From NCBI GenBank assembly GCA_944393415.1, contig CALYAD010000068.1, positions 19,761 through 83,760 of the forward strand: a stretch of DNA of 64,000 nucleotides. Reading direction: 5' to 3'. The notes beneath the pieces were generated by a model. The model had not been told where the DNA came from. It worked only from the letters and a program-made list of their open reading frames with translations, and made no database searches. Position numbers and translations under genes: made by a program. How positions within the stretch are numbered: the stretch's first letter is position 1; every line of letters begins with the position of its first letter. Positions 24,254-33,439 of the stretch are shown piece by piece. This stretch comes from an uncultured Clostridia bacterium. GTDB taxonomy: Bacteria; Bacillota; Clostridia; Oscillospirales; CAG-272.

Positions 24254-26182
24254 ATGCCCCCGGTAAAGAAGCAAAACGATCTCCCCGCATATCTTTTTCA
24301 TCAAGGCACCAACTATTTTGCCTTTAAATATTTAGGTCTGCATTTCACCGCGCATTACGCGGTATTCCGTGTTTGGGCTCCTAACGCGGAAAAGGTCTCC
24401 GTATGCGGAGATTTTAACGCCTGGGATTCCTCAGCGTCACCTATGACAAGAGTAACGGATATGGGCGTATGGGAAGCAAAGCTTCCTCGAAAAACAGTCT
24501 TCGAAGGGCAAAAGTACAAATACGCCGTTACTCATAACGGAAAAACTGTTCTGAAAGCTGATCCCTATGCGTTTTCATCCGAGACCCTCTCAAAAACAGC
24601 GTCCATAGTTTATCGGCTTCCGGAATACGCCTGGGGAGACGGCGCTTGGTTTACGCACCGTAAGAAAAGCATGCGGATCGACGATAAAACGCGCTTCTCA
24701 TGTCCAATAAATATATATGAAGTTCATCTCGGTTCATGGAGAACGAGAGACGGACGCCCAAATACCTCAGGAGACGCTTATTTGAATTACCGTGAAATAG
24801 CTGACCTTCTTATCCCCTATGTGAAGGAGATGGGATACACGCATGTCGAGCTTATGCCTGTAACAGAATATCCGTACGACGGTTCTTGGGGCTACCAGGT
24901 CTGTTCTTATTTCGCTCCGACAGCGCGTTTCGGAACCCCCGAGGACTTCATGTATTTTATCGACGCCATGCACAAAAACGGCGTGGGTGTCATACTCGAC
25001 TGGGTACCCGCTCATTTTCCTAAGGATGAACACGGTTTATACGAATTCGACGGAACACGTCTGTATGAATACCAGGGTAGCGACCGCGTGGAAAATGAGG
25101 GCTGGGGAACGCGTTATTTTGATGTCGCGAGAAACGAGGTCCAAAGTTTTCTTATCTCCAGCGCTCTTTTCTGGATTGAGAAGTACCACATTGACGGGCT
25201 TCGAATAGACGCCGTCGCCTCCATGCTCTACTTGGATTATGAAAGAAAACCGGGAGAGTGGATACCAAATATAAACGGCGGAAACGAAAACCTTGAAGCT
25301 ATCGCGTTTTTCAGGAAGCTGAACTCGGTAATACTGTCACGACATCCCGATATCATGATGATTGCCGAAGAATCAACAGCGTGGGCTAAAGTGACTTATC
25401 CTCCGGACGACGGCGGACTCGGCTTCAATTTCAAATGGAACATGGGATGGGCAAACGACATGTTCGATTATGTTTCAACCGATCCATTTTTCCGAAAATA
25501 CAATCATTCCAAGCTGAATTTTTCTATGATGTACGCTTTCAGCGAAAATTTTATCCTACCTGTTTCTCACGACGAGGTGGTACACGGAAAGCGTTCACTG
25601 ATCGATAAAATGTTCGGATCGTATGATGAGAAATTCAAGGGCATCAGGCTGTTCCTCGCGCACATGATGGCGCATCCAGGCAAAAAAATGCTTTTCATGG
25701 GAAGCGAATACGGTCAGTTCAGGGAATGGGATTATCAGAATCAGCTTGAATGGTTCATGCTGAGCTTCGATACGCATCGAGCGCTCCAAAAATACACCTC
25801 GGAGCTGAACCATTTTTATCTCTCAAACGATGCTCTTTGGTATGACGACTTTACCTGGGACGGCTTCCGCTGGGTCCTTGCCGACGAATCGGAAAAAAAT
25901 CTTCTCGCATATATGAGATTAGGAAGCGCCGGGAAAAAGCTTCTTTGTGTTTTCAACTTCTCGGGAGCCGAGGTTTCCGATTATCCAATAACGCTGCAGG
26001 ACTGTCCCGAGAAAAAATGGAAATGCGTTTTCTTTTCCGGGGACAAGCACTCGGACGATTTTGCGTCCGTCAGACCCGAGCTGTCGGTAAAAAACGGAAA
26101 AACAAAATTTTCTCTGCCCGCGCTCAGCGCCGCATACTACGAGCCGGGTGGCAAAGCTGAGATAAGGCTGAAAAATTTATAA
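24254..26182 (+). CDS. glgB: 1,4-alpha-glucan branching enzyme
   Basis: GH13 branching enzyme of 642 aa that makes alpha-1,6 branches in glycogen. An N-terminal CBM48 domain (FRVWAPNAEKVSVCGDFNAWD) precedes the (beta/alpha)8 barrel: DWVPAHF, GLRIDAV with the nucleophile Asp319, AEESTAW with the acid Glu372, and LPVSHDEVVHGK. A C-terminal beta domain closes the protein. It is the compact bacterial form lacking the extra N1 domain of E. coli GlgB. AAAGGAGA lies 9 nt upstream. First gene of the glycogen cluster. Confidence 0.96.
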   Translation: MPPVKKQNDLPAYLFHQGTNYFAFKYLGLHFTAHYAVFRVWAPNAEKVSVCGDFNAWDSSASPMTRVTDMGVWEAKLPRKTVFEGQKYKYAVTHNGKTVLKADPYAFSSETLSKTASIVYRLPEYAWGDGAWFTHRKKSMRIDDKTRFSCPINIYEVHLGSWRTRDGRPNTSGDAYLNYREIADLLIPYVKEMGYTHVELMPVTEYPYDGSWGYQVCSYFAPTARFGTPEDFMYFIDAMHKNGVGVILDWVPAHFPKDEHGLYEFDGTRLYEYQGSDRVENEGWGTRYFDVARNEVQSFLISSALFWIEKYHIDGLRIDAVASMLYLDYERKPGEWIPNINGGNENLEAIAFFRKLNSVILSRHPDIMMIAEESTAWAKVTYPPDDGGLGFNFKWNMGWANDMFDYVSTDPFFRKYNHSKLNFSMMYAFSENFILPVSHDEVVHGKRSLIDKMFGSYDEKFKGIRLFLAHMMAHPGKKMLFMGSEYGQFREWDYQNQLEWFMLSFDTHRALQKYTSELNHFYLSNDALWYDDFTWDGFRWVLADESEKNLLAYMRLGSAGKKLLCVFNFSGAEVSDYPITLQDCPEKKWKCVFFSGDKHSDDFASVRPELSVKNGKTKFSLPALSAAYYEPGGKAEIRLKNL

Positions 26183-26212
26183 GCAAAAAAATATAAAACC
26201 GGAGGTTTTTCC

Positions 26213-27415
26213 ATGTTAAAGAAAAAAGAATGCGTCGCCATGCTGCTGGCAGGCGGTCAGGGCAGCCGTTTGTATACGCTAACCGAAAAAACGGCAAAGC
26301 CGGCAGTTCCGTTCGGCGGTAAATACCGCATAATTGACTTCCCTCTTTCAAACTGTATAAATTCCGGTATCGATACTGTCGGCGTCCTGACACAGTATCA
26401 GCCTCTTGTACTCAACGAGTATATCGGGAACGGCGAGCCCTGGGATCTCGACCGCGTATACGGAGGCGTGCGCGTACTCCCTCCGTATCAGGGACATAAG
26501 GGTGCCGCGTGGTATAAGGGTACGGCAAACGCCATATACCAGAATATAAACTTTATTGAGCGTTACGATCCCGACTATGTTCTGGTACTCTCCGGAGACC
26601 ATATATACAAAATGGATTATAACGCAATGCTCGAATACCATAAGAGCAAAAACGCAGACTGCACTATTGCCGTTATCGACGTTCCTCTCGAGCAGGCAAG
26701 CCGCTTCGGTATTATGAACACAAATCCCGACGGCTCTATATACGAATTTGAGGAAAAGCCCGCCGAACCAAAAAGCACCAACGCTTCCATGGGCATCTAT
26801 ATATTTAATAAAAAAACGCTCTTTGACTATCTCATAGCAGATGAAGCCGACCCGGATTCCTCTAATGATTTCGGAAAAAATATTATACCCTCTATGCTTA
26901 AAGCCGGAGAAAGAATGTTCGCTTACAGCTTCACCGGATACTGGAAGGATGTCGGAACGATACAAAGTCTTTGGGAAGCCAACATGGATCTTCTGGGAGA
27001 AAAACCCGTCTTTAATCTTCACGATAAGGACTGGCGTATATTTTTCCGAAACAATCCGCTCCCGCCTCATTTTGTTGGTAAAAGCGCTTATATATCAAAT
27101 TCCATTATAACAGAGGGATGCGAGATATACGGAACAGTAAAAAATTCCGTGCTGTTCCATTCCGTTAAAATTGCGCCAAACGCGACCGTTAAGGACAGTA
27201 TACTGCTTCCCGGAGTAGTAATAGAATCCGGAGCCTCGGTGGAATACTCCATAATTGACGACACCACCGTAGTGTCCTCCGGGGTGCGAATCGGCGCGCC
27301 CAGGGAAAGCGGAGCCGACATAACCGTTATAGGAAGCGAGCTTCGTATTAATACCGGTCATCATATCCCTGTCGGAGCAATGATAAACGAGACATCTCTT
27401 GCCGAAAACGTATGA
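26213..27415 (+). CDS. glgC: Glucose-1-phosphate adenylyltransferase (catalytic)
   Basis: ADP-glucose pyrophosphorylase, 400 aa: glucose-1-phosphate + ATP to ADP-glucose, the glycogen precursor. The nucleotidyltransferase signature [29 protein letters not shown] is split over residues 11-40, with intact GGxGx[10 protein letters not shown] and TGYWKDVGT carry substrate residues; a left-handed beta-helix fills the last ~110 residues. GGAGG lies 7 nt before the start. It is paired with the non-catalytic partner glgD downstream, the typical clostridial arrangement. Confidence 0.96.
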   Translation: MLKKKECVAMLLAGGQGSRLYTLTEKTAKPAVPFGGKYRIIDFPLSNCINSGIDTVGVLTQYQPLVLNEYIGNGEPWDLDRVYGGVRVLPPYQGHKGAAWYKGTANAIYQNINFIERYDPDYVLVLSGDHIYKMDYNAMLEYHKSKNADCTIAVIDVPLEQASRFGIMNTNPDGSIYEFEEKPAEPKSTNASMGIYIFNKKTLFDYLIADEADPDSSNDFGKNIIPSMLKAGERMFAYSFTGYWKDVGTIQSLWEANMDLLGEKPVFNLHDKDWRIFFRNNPLPPHFVGKSAYISNSIITEGCEIYGTVKNSVLFHSVKIAPNATVKDSILLPGVVIESGASVEYSIIDDTTVVSSGVRIGAPRESGADITVIGSELRINTGHHIPVGAMINETSLAENV

Positions 27416-27498
27416 CCGCATTAAAAAATCAAGCTATCTAAATGAATAAAATACGAAAGGATAAGCGTCCGTAAATCCGGACGAAAACGGTCAATAAT

Positions 27499-28632
27499 AT
27501 GAATGCAGCCGGTATAATTTTCTCCAATATTCACGATAAGAATATAACAGAGCTTACCAGGAAACGCACCATGGCGTCGATACCATTTGCCTGCCGGTAT
27601 CGCCTTATTGACTTTGCGCTTTCCAACATGGTAAATTCGGGAATAACAAATATAGATGTGATAGCCCACTATAACTACCATTCGCTTATGGATCACATAG
27701 GTAACGGTAAAAACTGGGATCTTGCCCGCCGTACCGGAGGAATAAAGATACTTCCTCCGTATATTACGGCGTATGCCAACGTAACAAATAATCTGTACAA
27801 TACCCGACTTGAGGCGCTAAAAAGCGTTATTCATTCCATTTCACACATCACTGAGGATCTGGTAATTCTTTCAGACTGCGACGTTATCTGCAACCTCGAC
27901 GTCGCCGAACTTATAAAGTACCACACAGACGCAAACGCCGATATAACAATCGTAGTAAAAAATATCGACAGCGGCGAAGGCTCTCCCGACAGAAACGTCG
28001 TGGTTCGTTCCGACTCAAACAACAACATAACGGATTTTATACCATATCCCATTGACCTGCACGGAAAGAACGACGTAAACCTGAACATATGGGTGGTTAA
28101 GCGTGATCTGCTGATCTCTATGATAAACGACGCTATCGCTCACGGATACGTCAGCCTGACCCGCGACCTGTTCTCCAGACATATCGGACATCTGAAAATG
28201 CAGGTCTATCACTATACGGGATACAGTTCAGTTATCACCTCGTTCAACGATTATTATAATATCAGTATGTCCCTTTTAGACGACCCGAGCATTCGCCGTT
28301 CGCTGTTCGAGATACCGGACCGTCCGGTATTCACCAAGGTACGTAATTCACCTCCGACAAAATATCTGGGCGAACCTCCGATATCCAATTCCCTGATAGC
28401 GGACGGTTGTGTTATCGAGGGTACCGTGGATAACTCTATTTTGTTCAGAGGCGTACGCGTTTCAAAGGGCGCCGTGATAAAAAACTCGATACTGTTTCAG
28501 GATACATTTGTCGGAAACGACGCCTTCATTAACTGTGTCGTCACCGATAAAAATGTAGTAATACACGAGAACCGGGTACTTTCAGGACACCAGAGTATGC
28601 CGATATACATTGAAAAAGGAAGGATCATCTGA
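27499..28632 (+). CDS. glgD: Glucose-1-phosphate adenylyltransferase regulatory subunit GlgD
   Basis: A 377 aa paralogue of GlgC in which the N-terminal GGxGxRL nucleotide loop is lost (MNAAGIIFSNIHDKNITELT instead), the usual mark of GlgD. It forms a heteromer with GlgC and modulates its activity. YRLIDFALSNMVNSGI and the C-terminal beta-helix are kept. No Shine-Dalgarno is close to the ATG; AAAGGA is about 40 nt upstream, with a 6 bp hairpin (CGTCCG/CGGACG) between them that would bring it near the start codon. Confidence 0.93.
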   Translation: MNAAGIIFSNIHDKNITELTRKRTMASIPFACRYRLIDFALSNMVNSGITNIDVIAHYNYHSLMDHIGNGKNWDLARRTGGIKILPPYITAYANVTNNLYNTRLEALKSVIHSISHITEDLVILSDCDVICNLDVAELIKYHTDANADITIVVKNIDSGEGSPDRNVVVRSDSNNNITDFIPYPIDLHGKNDVNLNIWVVKRDLLISMINDAIAHGYVSLTRDLFSRHIGHLKMQVYHYTGYSSVITSFNDYYNISMSLLDDPSIRRSLFEIPDRPVFTKVRNSPPTKYLGEPPISNSLIADGCVIEGTVDNSILFRGVRVSKGAVIKNSILFQDTFVGNDAFINCVVTDKNVVIHENRVLSGHQSMPIYIEKGRII

Positions 28633-28776
28633 GTCATACGCCCCCTGGTCCGGAAATACTCCGCCTCTACGCTTTATATAATCCGACGCCCTGTATCAGC
28701 CAGACAGAATAATCACAGTTCACGACAAGAACAATATTAAACTTAACGCTCAATGATAAGAAAGGACCGAAATAGT

Positions 28777-30222
28777 ATGCCTAAAAATATGAAGGTGTTA
28801 TTCGCAGCCTCTGAAGCTCTGCCGTTCGCGTCGACAGGAGGGTTAGCCGACGTAATCGGCTCTCTTCCCTCAGCGCTCGTTAGGAACGGAGTGGACGCAA
28901 GAGTCGTCATACCTTGCTACAGCTCGATCAAACACAAAAATTCCTCTGATATAACGTATCTCTGCGATTTCACGGTAAAGCTTGCGTGGCGAAATCAGTA
29001 CTGCGGGCTGTTTACCGCGGTATCTAACGGCATAACCTTTTATTTAATAGATAACGAATATTATTTTAATCGTCAATCCCTGTACGGAAGCTATGACGAC
29101 GGCGAGAGATTCGCGTTCTTTTGCAAGGCTGTTCTTGACATGCTTCCGAGAATAGATTTTTTCCCTGACATATTGCACACAAACGACTGGCAGGCCGCGC
29201 TATCCGGTATATATCTTAAGCAGATATACCGACATGGCGATCAAAGATACCGTCCTATCCGTGTCGTCCATTCAATTCATAACATAGAATTTCAGGGAAT
29301 ATTCGATCACGCGATACTCGGAGACGTTTTTGATCTCCCATCACAGCTCGCCTCTATTGTAGATTACAACGGCTGCATAAACCTTACAAAAGGCGCTATA
29401 GTCTGCTGTGACCGTCTGACCACGGTAAGTCCGACATACGCCAAGGAGATACGTTCCCCCTCGTTTGCCTTCGGGCTTCAGCATATTATCAATCAATACT
29501 CGTTTAAAACCGTCGGAATCATTAACGGAATAGACCAGGATTACTACAACCCGGAAACCGATCAGACAATTGTACACCGATACAGTTCACCGGAAGGAAA
29601 AGCTAAAAACAAGCTCGCCCTGCAGCATGAGCTCGGGCTTGCCGAAAACGTAAACACCCCAATGATATCCATGATAACGCGGCTAACGTCTCAGAAAGGT
29701 CTTGATTTGGTTACGGCTGTCATAGACGAATTTCTCTGTGACGACGTACAATTCGTTCTGCTGGGAACCGGAGATCCCGGATTCGAAAGCTTCTTCAGGC
29801 GGCTTGAGGAAAAGCACCCGTCAAAGGTACGTTCGATAATCGCTTATGACAAGGCGCTGTCAAAGAAAATATACGCGTCCTCCGATATTTTCCTCATGCC
29901 TTCAAAGACCGAGCCCTGCGGGCTTGCGCAGATGATAGCGTCAAGATACGGCACTGTACCTGTAGTAAGAGAAACCGGAGGATTATATGATACGGTTAAA
30001 TACTACAACGACGTGACCGGAGACGGAAACGGCTTCACATTTTCAAGATACAACGCTCATGATATGCTTTACACCCTTCGCAAGGCAGTAGGGCTTTACC
30101 GTGATTTTAGGGATAAATGGAATGAGCTCGCAGACAAAATAATGAAAATTGACTTCTCCTGGAACGTTTCAGCCTATAGATACACCGAGCTTTACCGCGA
30201 TGTTCTCAGCCTTGAAAGATAG
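28777..30222 (+). CDS. glgA: Glycogen synthase (ADP-glucose)
   Basis: GT5 glycogen synthase, 481 aa, extending alpha-1,4 chains with ADP-glucose. The start is the ATG at 28777, 10 nt after AAAGGA; the frame is open upstream to 28753. The N-terminal loop reads FASTGGLADVIGSLP (residues 17-31): the usual Lys of KxGGL is Ser19 here, a replacement I believe is seen in other clostridial GlgA proteins. LHTNDWQAA, VVHSIHNIEFQGIF, and MPSKTEPCGLAQMIASRYG (acceptor and nucleotide-sugar site) are intact. Part of the glg cluster. Confidence 0.95.
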   Translation: MPKNMKVLFAASEALPFASTGGLADVIGSLPSALVRNGVDARVVIPCYSSIKHKNSSDITYLCDFTVKLAWRNQYCGLFTAVSNGITFYLIDNEYYFNRQSLYGSYDDGERFAFFCKAVLDMLPRIDFFPDILHTNDWQAALSGIYLKQIYRHGDQRYRPIRVVHSIHNIEFQGIFDHAILGDVFDLPSQLASIVDYNGCINLTKGAIVCCDRLTTVSPTYAKEIRSPSFAFGLQHIINQYSFKTVGIINGIDQDYYNPETDQTIVHRYSSPEGKAKNKLALQHELGLAENVNTPMISMITRLTSQKGLDLVTAVIDEFLCDDVQFVLLGTGDPGFESFFRRLEEKHPSKVRSIIAYDKALSKKIYASSDIFLMPSKTEPCGLAQMIASRYGTVPVVRETGGLYDTVKYYNDVTGDGNGFTFSRYNAHDMLYTLRKAVGLYRDFRDKWNELADKIMKIDFSWNVSAYRYTELYRDVLSLER

Positions 30223-30283
30223 CTTATTACAGCCAATATAGATAATCTTATGCCGGACGGCACAAAAGAAAGGTCATATTCAA

Positions 30284-32749
30284 ATGCAAGATAATTCAAA
30301 TAACAACACTATAAACGCTTCCGATAACGACTATAGCTATGACAGCACGGAGCTTAAAGCCACGATAGAATCTAAGCTGAAGCGTTATTACGGAATCTCT
30401 CCCTCGGAAGCGAACGAAGAGCAGATGTACCGCAGCGTCGTACTTACAGTTAAGGATATTCTGATGCGAAAACGGGCCGATCAGCACAACCGCGTCAAGC
30501 AGACACACTCAAAAAGAGTCTACTACATGTGTATGGAGTTCCTTATAGGTCGCTCTCTTAAAAACAATCTGTGCAATCTCGGTCTGGACAAAGTGTTTTC
30601 CTCTCTGCTTAAGGATTACGGCTTTGATCTGAACAATATTTACGAAAGAGAAAGCGACGCGGGGCTCGGTAACGGCGGGCTCGGACGTCTCGCCGCCTGC
30701 TTTATGGATTCGCTTACCACTCTCGGTTATTCCGCGACCGGATTTTCCATCTGCTATGAATATGGTCTGTTCCGACAGAAGATTGTCGACGGGACACAGG
30801 TAGAGCTGCCCGACGTCTGGCTTCCGGAAGGAGAAGCGTGGTTGGTGCCAAGGTCTGACAAAGCATATACGGTACGCCTGGGCGGTAAAGTAATTGAAAA
30901 CTGGCATGACGGAAAATGCGATATTTCCTATGAAAACTGTGAGGAGGTACGCGCCGTTCCATATGATATGATGATATCCGGCGCGGACACCAAGGCATGT
31001 AATTACCTGCGCCTCTGGAAAGCGCATAACGTGACAAATTTCAATATGGCGCTGTTTTCTCAAGGGCAATATGTCAAGGCAATGGAGGACAACACTAACA
31101 CCGAAATAATATCGAAGGTGCTATATCCTTCGGATAATCACGTCGAAGGAAAGCTCCTCAGGCTTACCCAGCAGTATTTCCTCTGCTCCGCTTCCCTGCA
31201 GTCGATAATCTCCGATCATCTTGCCGCTTACGGAACACTGCATAACTTTGCCGATAAGGTTGCAATCCATCTTAACGATACTCATCCCGCCCTCTGTATT
31301 CCCGAGCTTATGCGTATCCTGATGGATGTTTACTCCTATTCCTGGGAAAATGCGTGGAATACTGTAATAAGGGTTTTCTCATATACAAATCACACGGTAA
31401 TGCCGGAGGCTCTCGAGCAGTGGAACAAGGATTTCTTTACGCTGAAGCTCCCGCGAATCTATACGATAATTACCGAGATTAACCGCCGTTTTTGTGCGGA
31501 TCTCTGGAATCTTTATCCCGGGGACTGGGACAGAATCGCAAGAATGGCTGTAATCGCCGACAACAACATCCGCATGGCTAATCTCTCCATCGTCGGATCG
31601 CATACTGTCAACGGCGTTTCAAGACTTCACAGCGAAATACTGAAAAATGACGTGTTTCACGATTTCTATAAGAAAGATCCCGGAAAATTCATCAATGTCA
31701 CAAACGGTATTACTCACAGACGATGGCTCTGCTATTCAAATCCCGGTCTTTCCTCTTTGCTTGACGACTGTATTGGTCCCGATTATCGCAAGGAGCCGGA
31801 AAGACTTTCCGATTTTCTTAAATTTCAGGATGATAAGTCAGTGCTTGAAAGACTGAGAAGGATTAAATACGAAAACAAGCAGCGCTTCGCCGAATTCGCG
31901 AGAAAGCGGACCGGTATATCGCTTGATCCCGATACCGTATTCGACGTACAGGTCAAACGTCTGCATGAATATAAGCGTCAGCTTCTGAACGCCCTGCGCA
32001 TCATAAGTCTTTATAACGATCTCCTTGAGGACCCGGATCTTGAAATGATTCCGCAAACCTTTATTTTCGGAGCCAAGGCGGCTCCCGGTTATGATATGGC
32101 GAAGAATATCATAAAGCTGATATGGGCCATATCCGCCGAAATCGAAAAAAATCCGAAAATACGGGAAAAGCTGCGGGTTATATTTATGGAAGACTATAAC
32201 GTATCCATGGCGGAAATCCTGATTCCCGCCGCCGAGATAAGCGAACAGATATCTCTTGCCGGAAAAGAAGCGTCGGGGACCGGAAACATGAAGTTCATGA
32301 TTAACGGGGCGCTCACCTGCGGTACGCTTGACGGCGCAAACGTTGAAATGCATGAGCTGCTCGGCGATGAAAATATATATATTTTCGGATTAAATGACAA
32401 GGAAGTCGAGGAGCTTTGGAAACGCGGATATCATTCAGCGGACTATTACCGTACCGACACAAGGCTTCGCCGAGCGGTAGACAGACTTGCCGTAGGCTTT
32501 AACGGCATCTCTTTTGCCGACATTATGCATTATCTGATAATCGGATACGGCGTATCCGACCCCTATATGTGTCTCGCGGACTTTGATTCGTATATAAATG
32601 TACACCGGACCATGTTGGAGGATTACGCCGACAGCGAAAAATGGAATAAAAAGGCGCTGCATAATATCGCCAAAGCCGGCTTCTTCGCCGCAGACCGCGC
32701 TATAAAAGAGTACGCGGATAATATCTGGCATATAAAACCCGTGTTTTAA
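30284..32749 (+). CDS. glgP: Glycogen/starch phosphorylase
   Basis: GT35 alpha-glucan phosphorylase, 821 aa, releasing glucose-1-phosphate from glycogen chain ends. The PLP lysine is Lys670 in SGTGNMKFM. Other family motifs: RVYYMCMEFLIGRSL, DAGLGNGGLGRLAACFMDSL, NDTHPALCIPELMR, and QVKRLHEYKRQLLN. Synthesis and breakdown enzymes in one cluster suggest carbon storage and recall as a unit. It is the last gene before a strong terminator and an insertion scar. Confidence 0.97.
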   Translation: MQDNSNNNTINASDNDYSYDSTELKATIESKLKRYYGISPSEANEEQMYRSVVLTVKDILMRKRADQHNRVKQTHSKRVYYMCMEFLIGRSLKNNLCNLGLDKVFSSLLKDYGFDLNNIYERESDAGLGNGGLGRLAACFMDSLTTLGYSATGFSICYEYGLFRQKIVDGTQVELPDVWLPEGEAWLVPRSDKAYTVRLGGKVIENWHDGKCDISYENCEEVRAVPYDMMISGADTKACNYLRLWKAHNVTNFNMALFSQGQYVKAMEDNTNTEIISKVLYPSDNHVEGKLLRLTQQYFLCSASLQSIISDHLAAYGTLHNFADKVAIHLNDTHPALCIPELMRILMDVYSYSWENAWNTVIRVFSYTNHTVMPEALEQWNKDFFTLKLPRIYTIITEINRRFCADLWNLYPGDWDRIARMAVIADNNIRMANLSIVGSHTVNGVSRLHSEILKNDVFHDFYKKDPGKFINVTNGITHRRWLCYSNPGLSSLLDDCIGPDYRKEPERLSDFLKFQDDKSVLERLRRIKYENKQRFAEFARKRTGISLDPDTVFDVQVKRLHEYKRQLLNALRIISLYNDLLEDPDLEMIPQTFIFGAKAAPGYDMAKNIIKLIWAISAEIEKNPKIREKLRVIFMEDYNVSMAEILIPAAEISEQISLAGKEASGTGNMKFMINGALTCGTLDGANVEMHELLGDENIYIFGLNDKEVEELWKRGYHSADYYRTDTRLRRAVDRLAVGFNGISFADIMHYLIIGYGVSDPYMCLADFDSYINVHRTMLEDYADSEKWNKKALHNIAKAGFFAADRAIKEYADNIWHIKPVF

Positions 32750-32803
32750 AGTCGCGCCAAGGGACTGAGCGAATTATTTCTGCTCATCCCCGGTAAAAGC
32801 AGA

Positions 32804-32831
32804 AGGGAAACTTTTTTAAAAAAGTTTCCCT
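32804..32831 (+). terminator. Terminator of glgP, target of an insertion
   Basis: AGGGAAACTTTTTT paired with AAAAAAGTTTCCCT, a perfect palindrome. Its right 15 bp (TAAAAAAGTTTCCCT, 32817-32831) recur at 33205-33219, bracketing the element at 32832-33204. Before the insertion the stem would have been followed directly by TAACCC, so it may have worked by its A/T-rich arms in both directions. Confidence 0.8.
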
Positions 32832-33204
32832 CAGCGTGTAGAAAAAGTCAATTCACCAAAAATAATACACAAAAAGTTTTCGCCCGCCTTTTTCAAAAGG
32901 CGGTGGGGTTAAGGGGCAAAGCCCCTGACATCCTCTAATGGAGGACAAAATTTTCCCTAAAAAGAGCGTAGGAGTGGCGTAAATCGTCCCGGTGGGACGT
33001 CTTACGGTGGAGAATCGTCGCCGGCACAACGGGAACTGTTGTGCACGGATTCCCCAATGCGGCGTTCCGTACCGCATAGTATTTCCACGTTTGTGCATAC
33101 CATCGCTTCTCTTTTGAACAGGCGCCCACGTAAATCTCTGGGCTGGAGGTCTCCTGAAGAAGTTTTTTTTCAAAAAATCTTTGCACTTGACTTGACAATT
33201 CGAG
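32832..33204 (+). mobile_element. Degenerate IS30-family insertion
   Basis: A 373 bp insertion flanked by 15 bp direct repeats derived from the glgP terminator. The left ~115 bp (CAGCGTGTAGAAAAAG..., with the CCGCC/GGCGG and GGGGC/GCCCC hairpins) match, inverted, the element at 10024-10186. The right end carries a fragment of an IS30 transposase C-terminus. Between them are further small hairpins (CGTCCC/GGGACG, GCACAAC/GTTGTGC). It appears to be an internally deleted or composite copy. Confidence 0.7.
33084..33204 (+). pseudogene. IS30-family transposase, C-terminal fragment
   Basis: In frame with 33102 the translation contains IASLLNRRPRKSLGWRSPEE and then VFFQKIFALDL, the LNxRPRKxLxxxxPxEVF motif that closes the catalytic domain of IS30-family transposases. 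Nothing of the DDE core survives upstream, so the gene is dead. The frame runs on through the direct repeat into host sequence. Confidence 0.75.
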
Positions 33205-33427
33205 TAAAAAAGTTTCCCTTAACCCTTCAAAAGCTTTTCCGGAAAGAATATATAATAAACCGGATAATTAAGCCGGAGGCGGAAATGAAAACCCCTCGCG
33301 ATTTCTTTTTACAAAAAAGGAAAATTATAAGTTACTCTTTTGCCTGAAAAATGAAGCAGCACGTTTCTCATAAAAGAGTTCCCGAAATCATATATTTTTT
33401 AACCTCAAAGCTTAGCCTACCGGAGGT
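33205..33427. other. Gap between the insertion scar and the GH13 gene
   Basis: It begins with the second 15 bp copy of the terminator arm (33205-33219). The rest is AT-rich with no convincing promoter or ORF, apart from the GGAGG (33422-33426) of the GH13 gene. Confidence 0.6.
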
Positions 33428-33439
33428 ATGGCAGATAAA

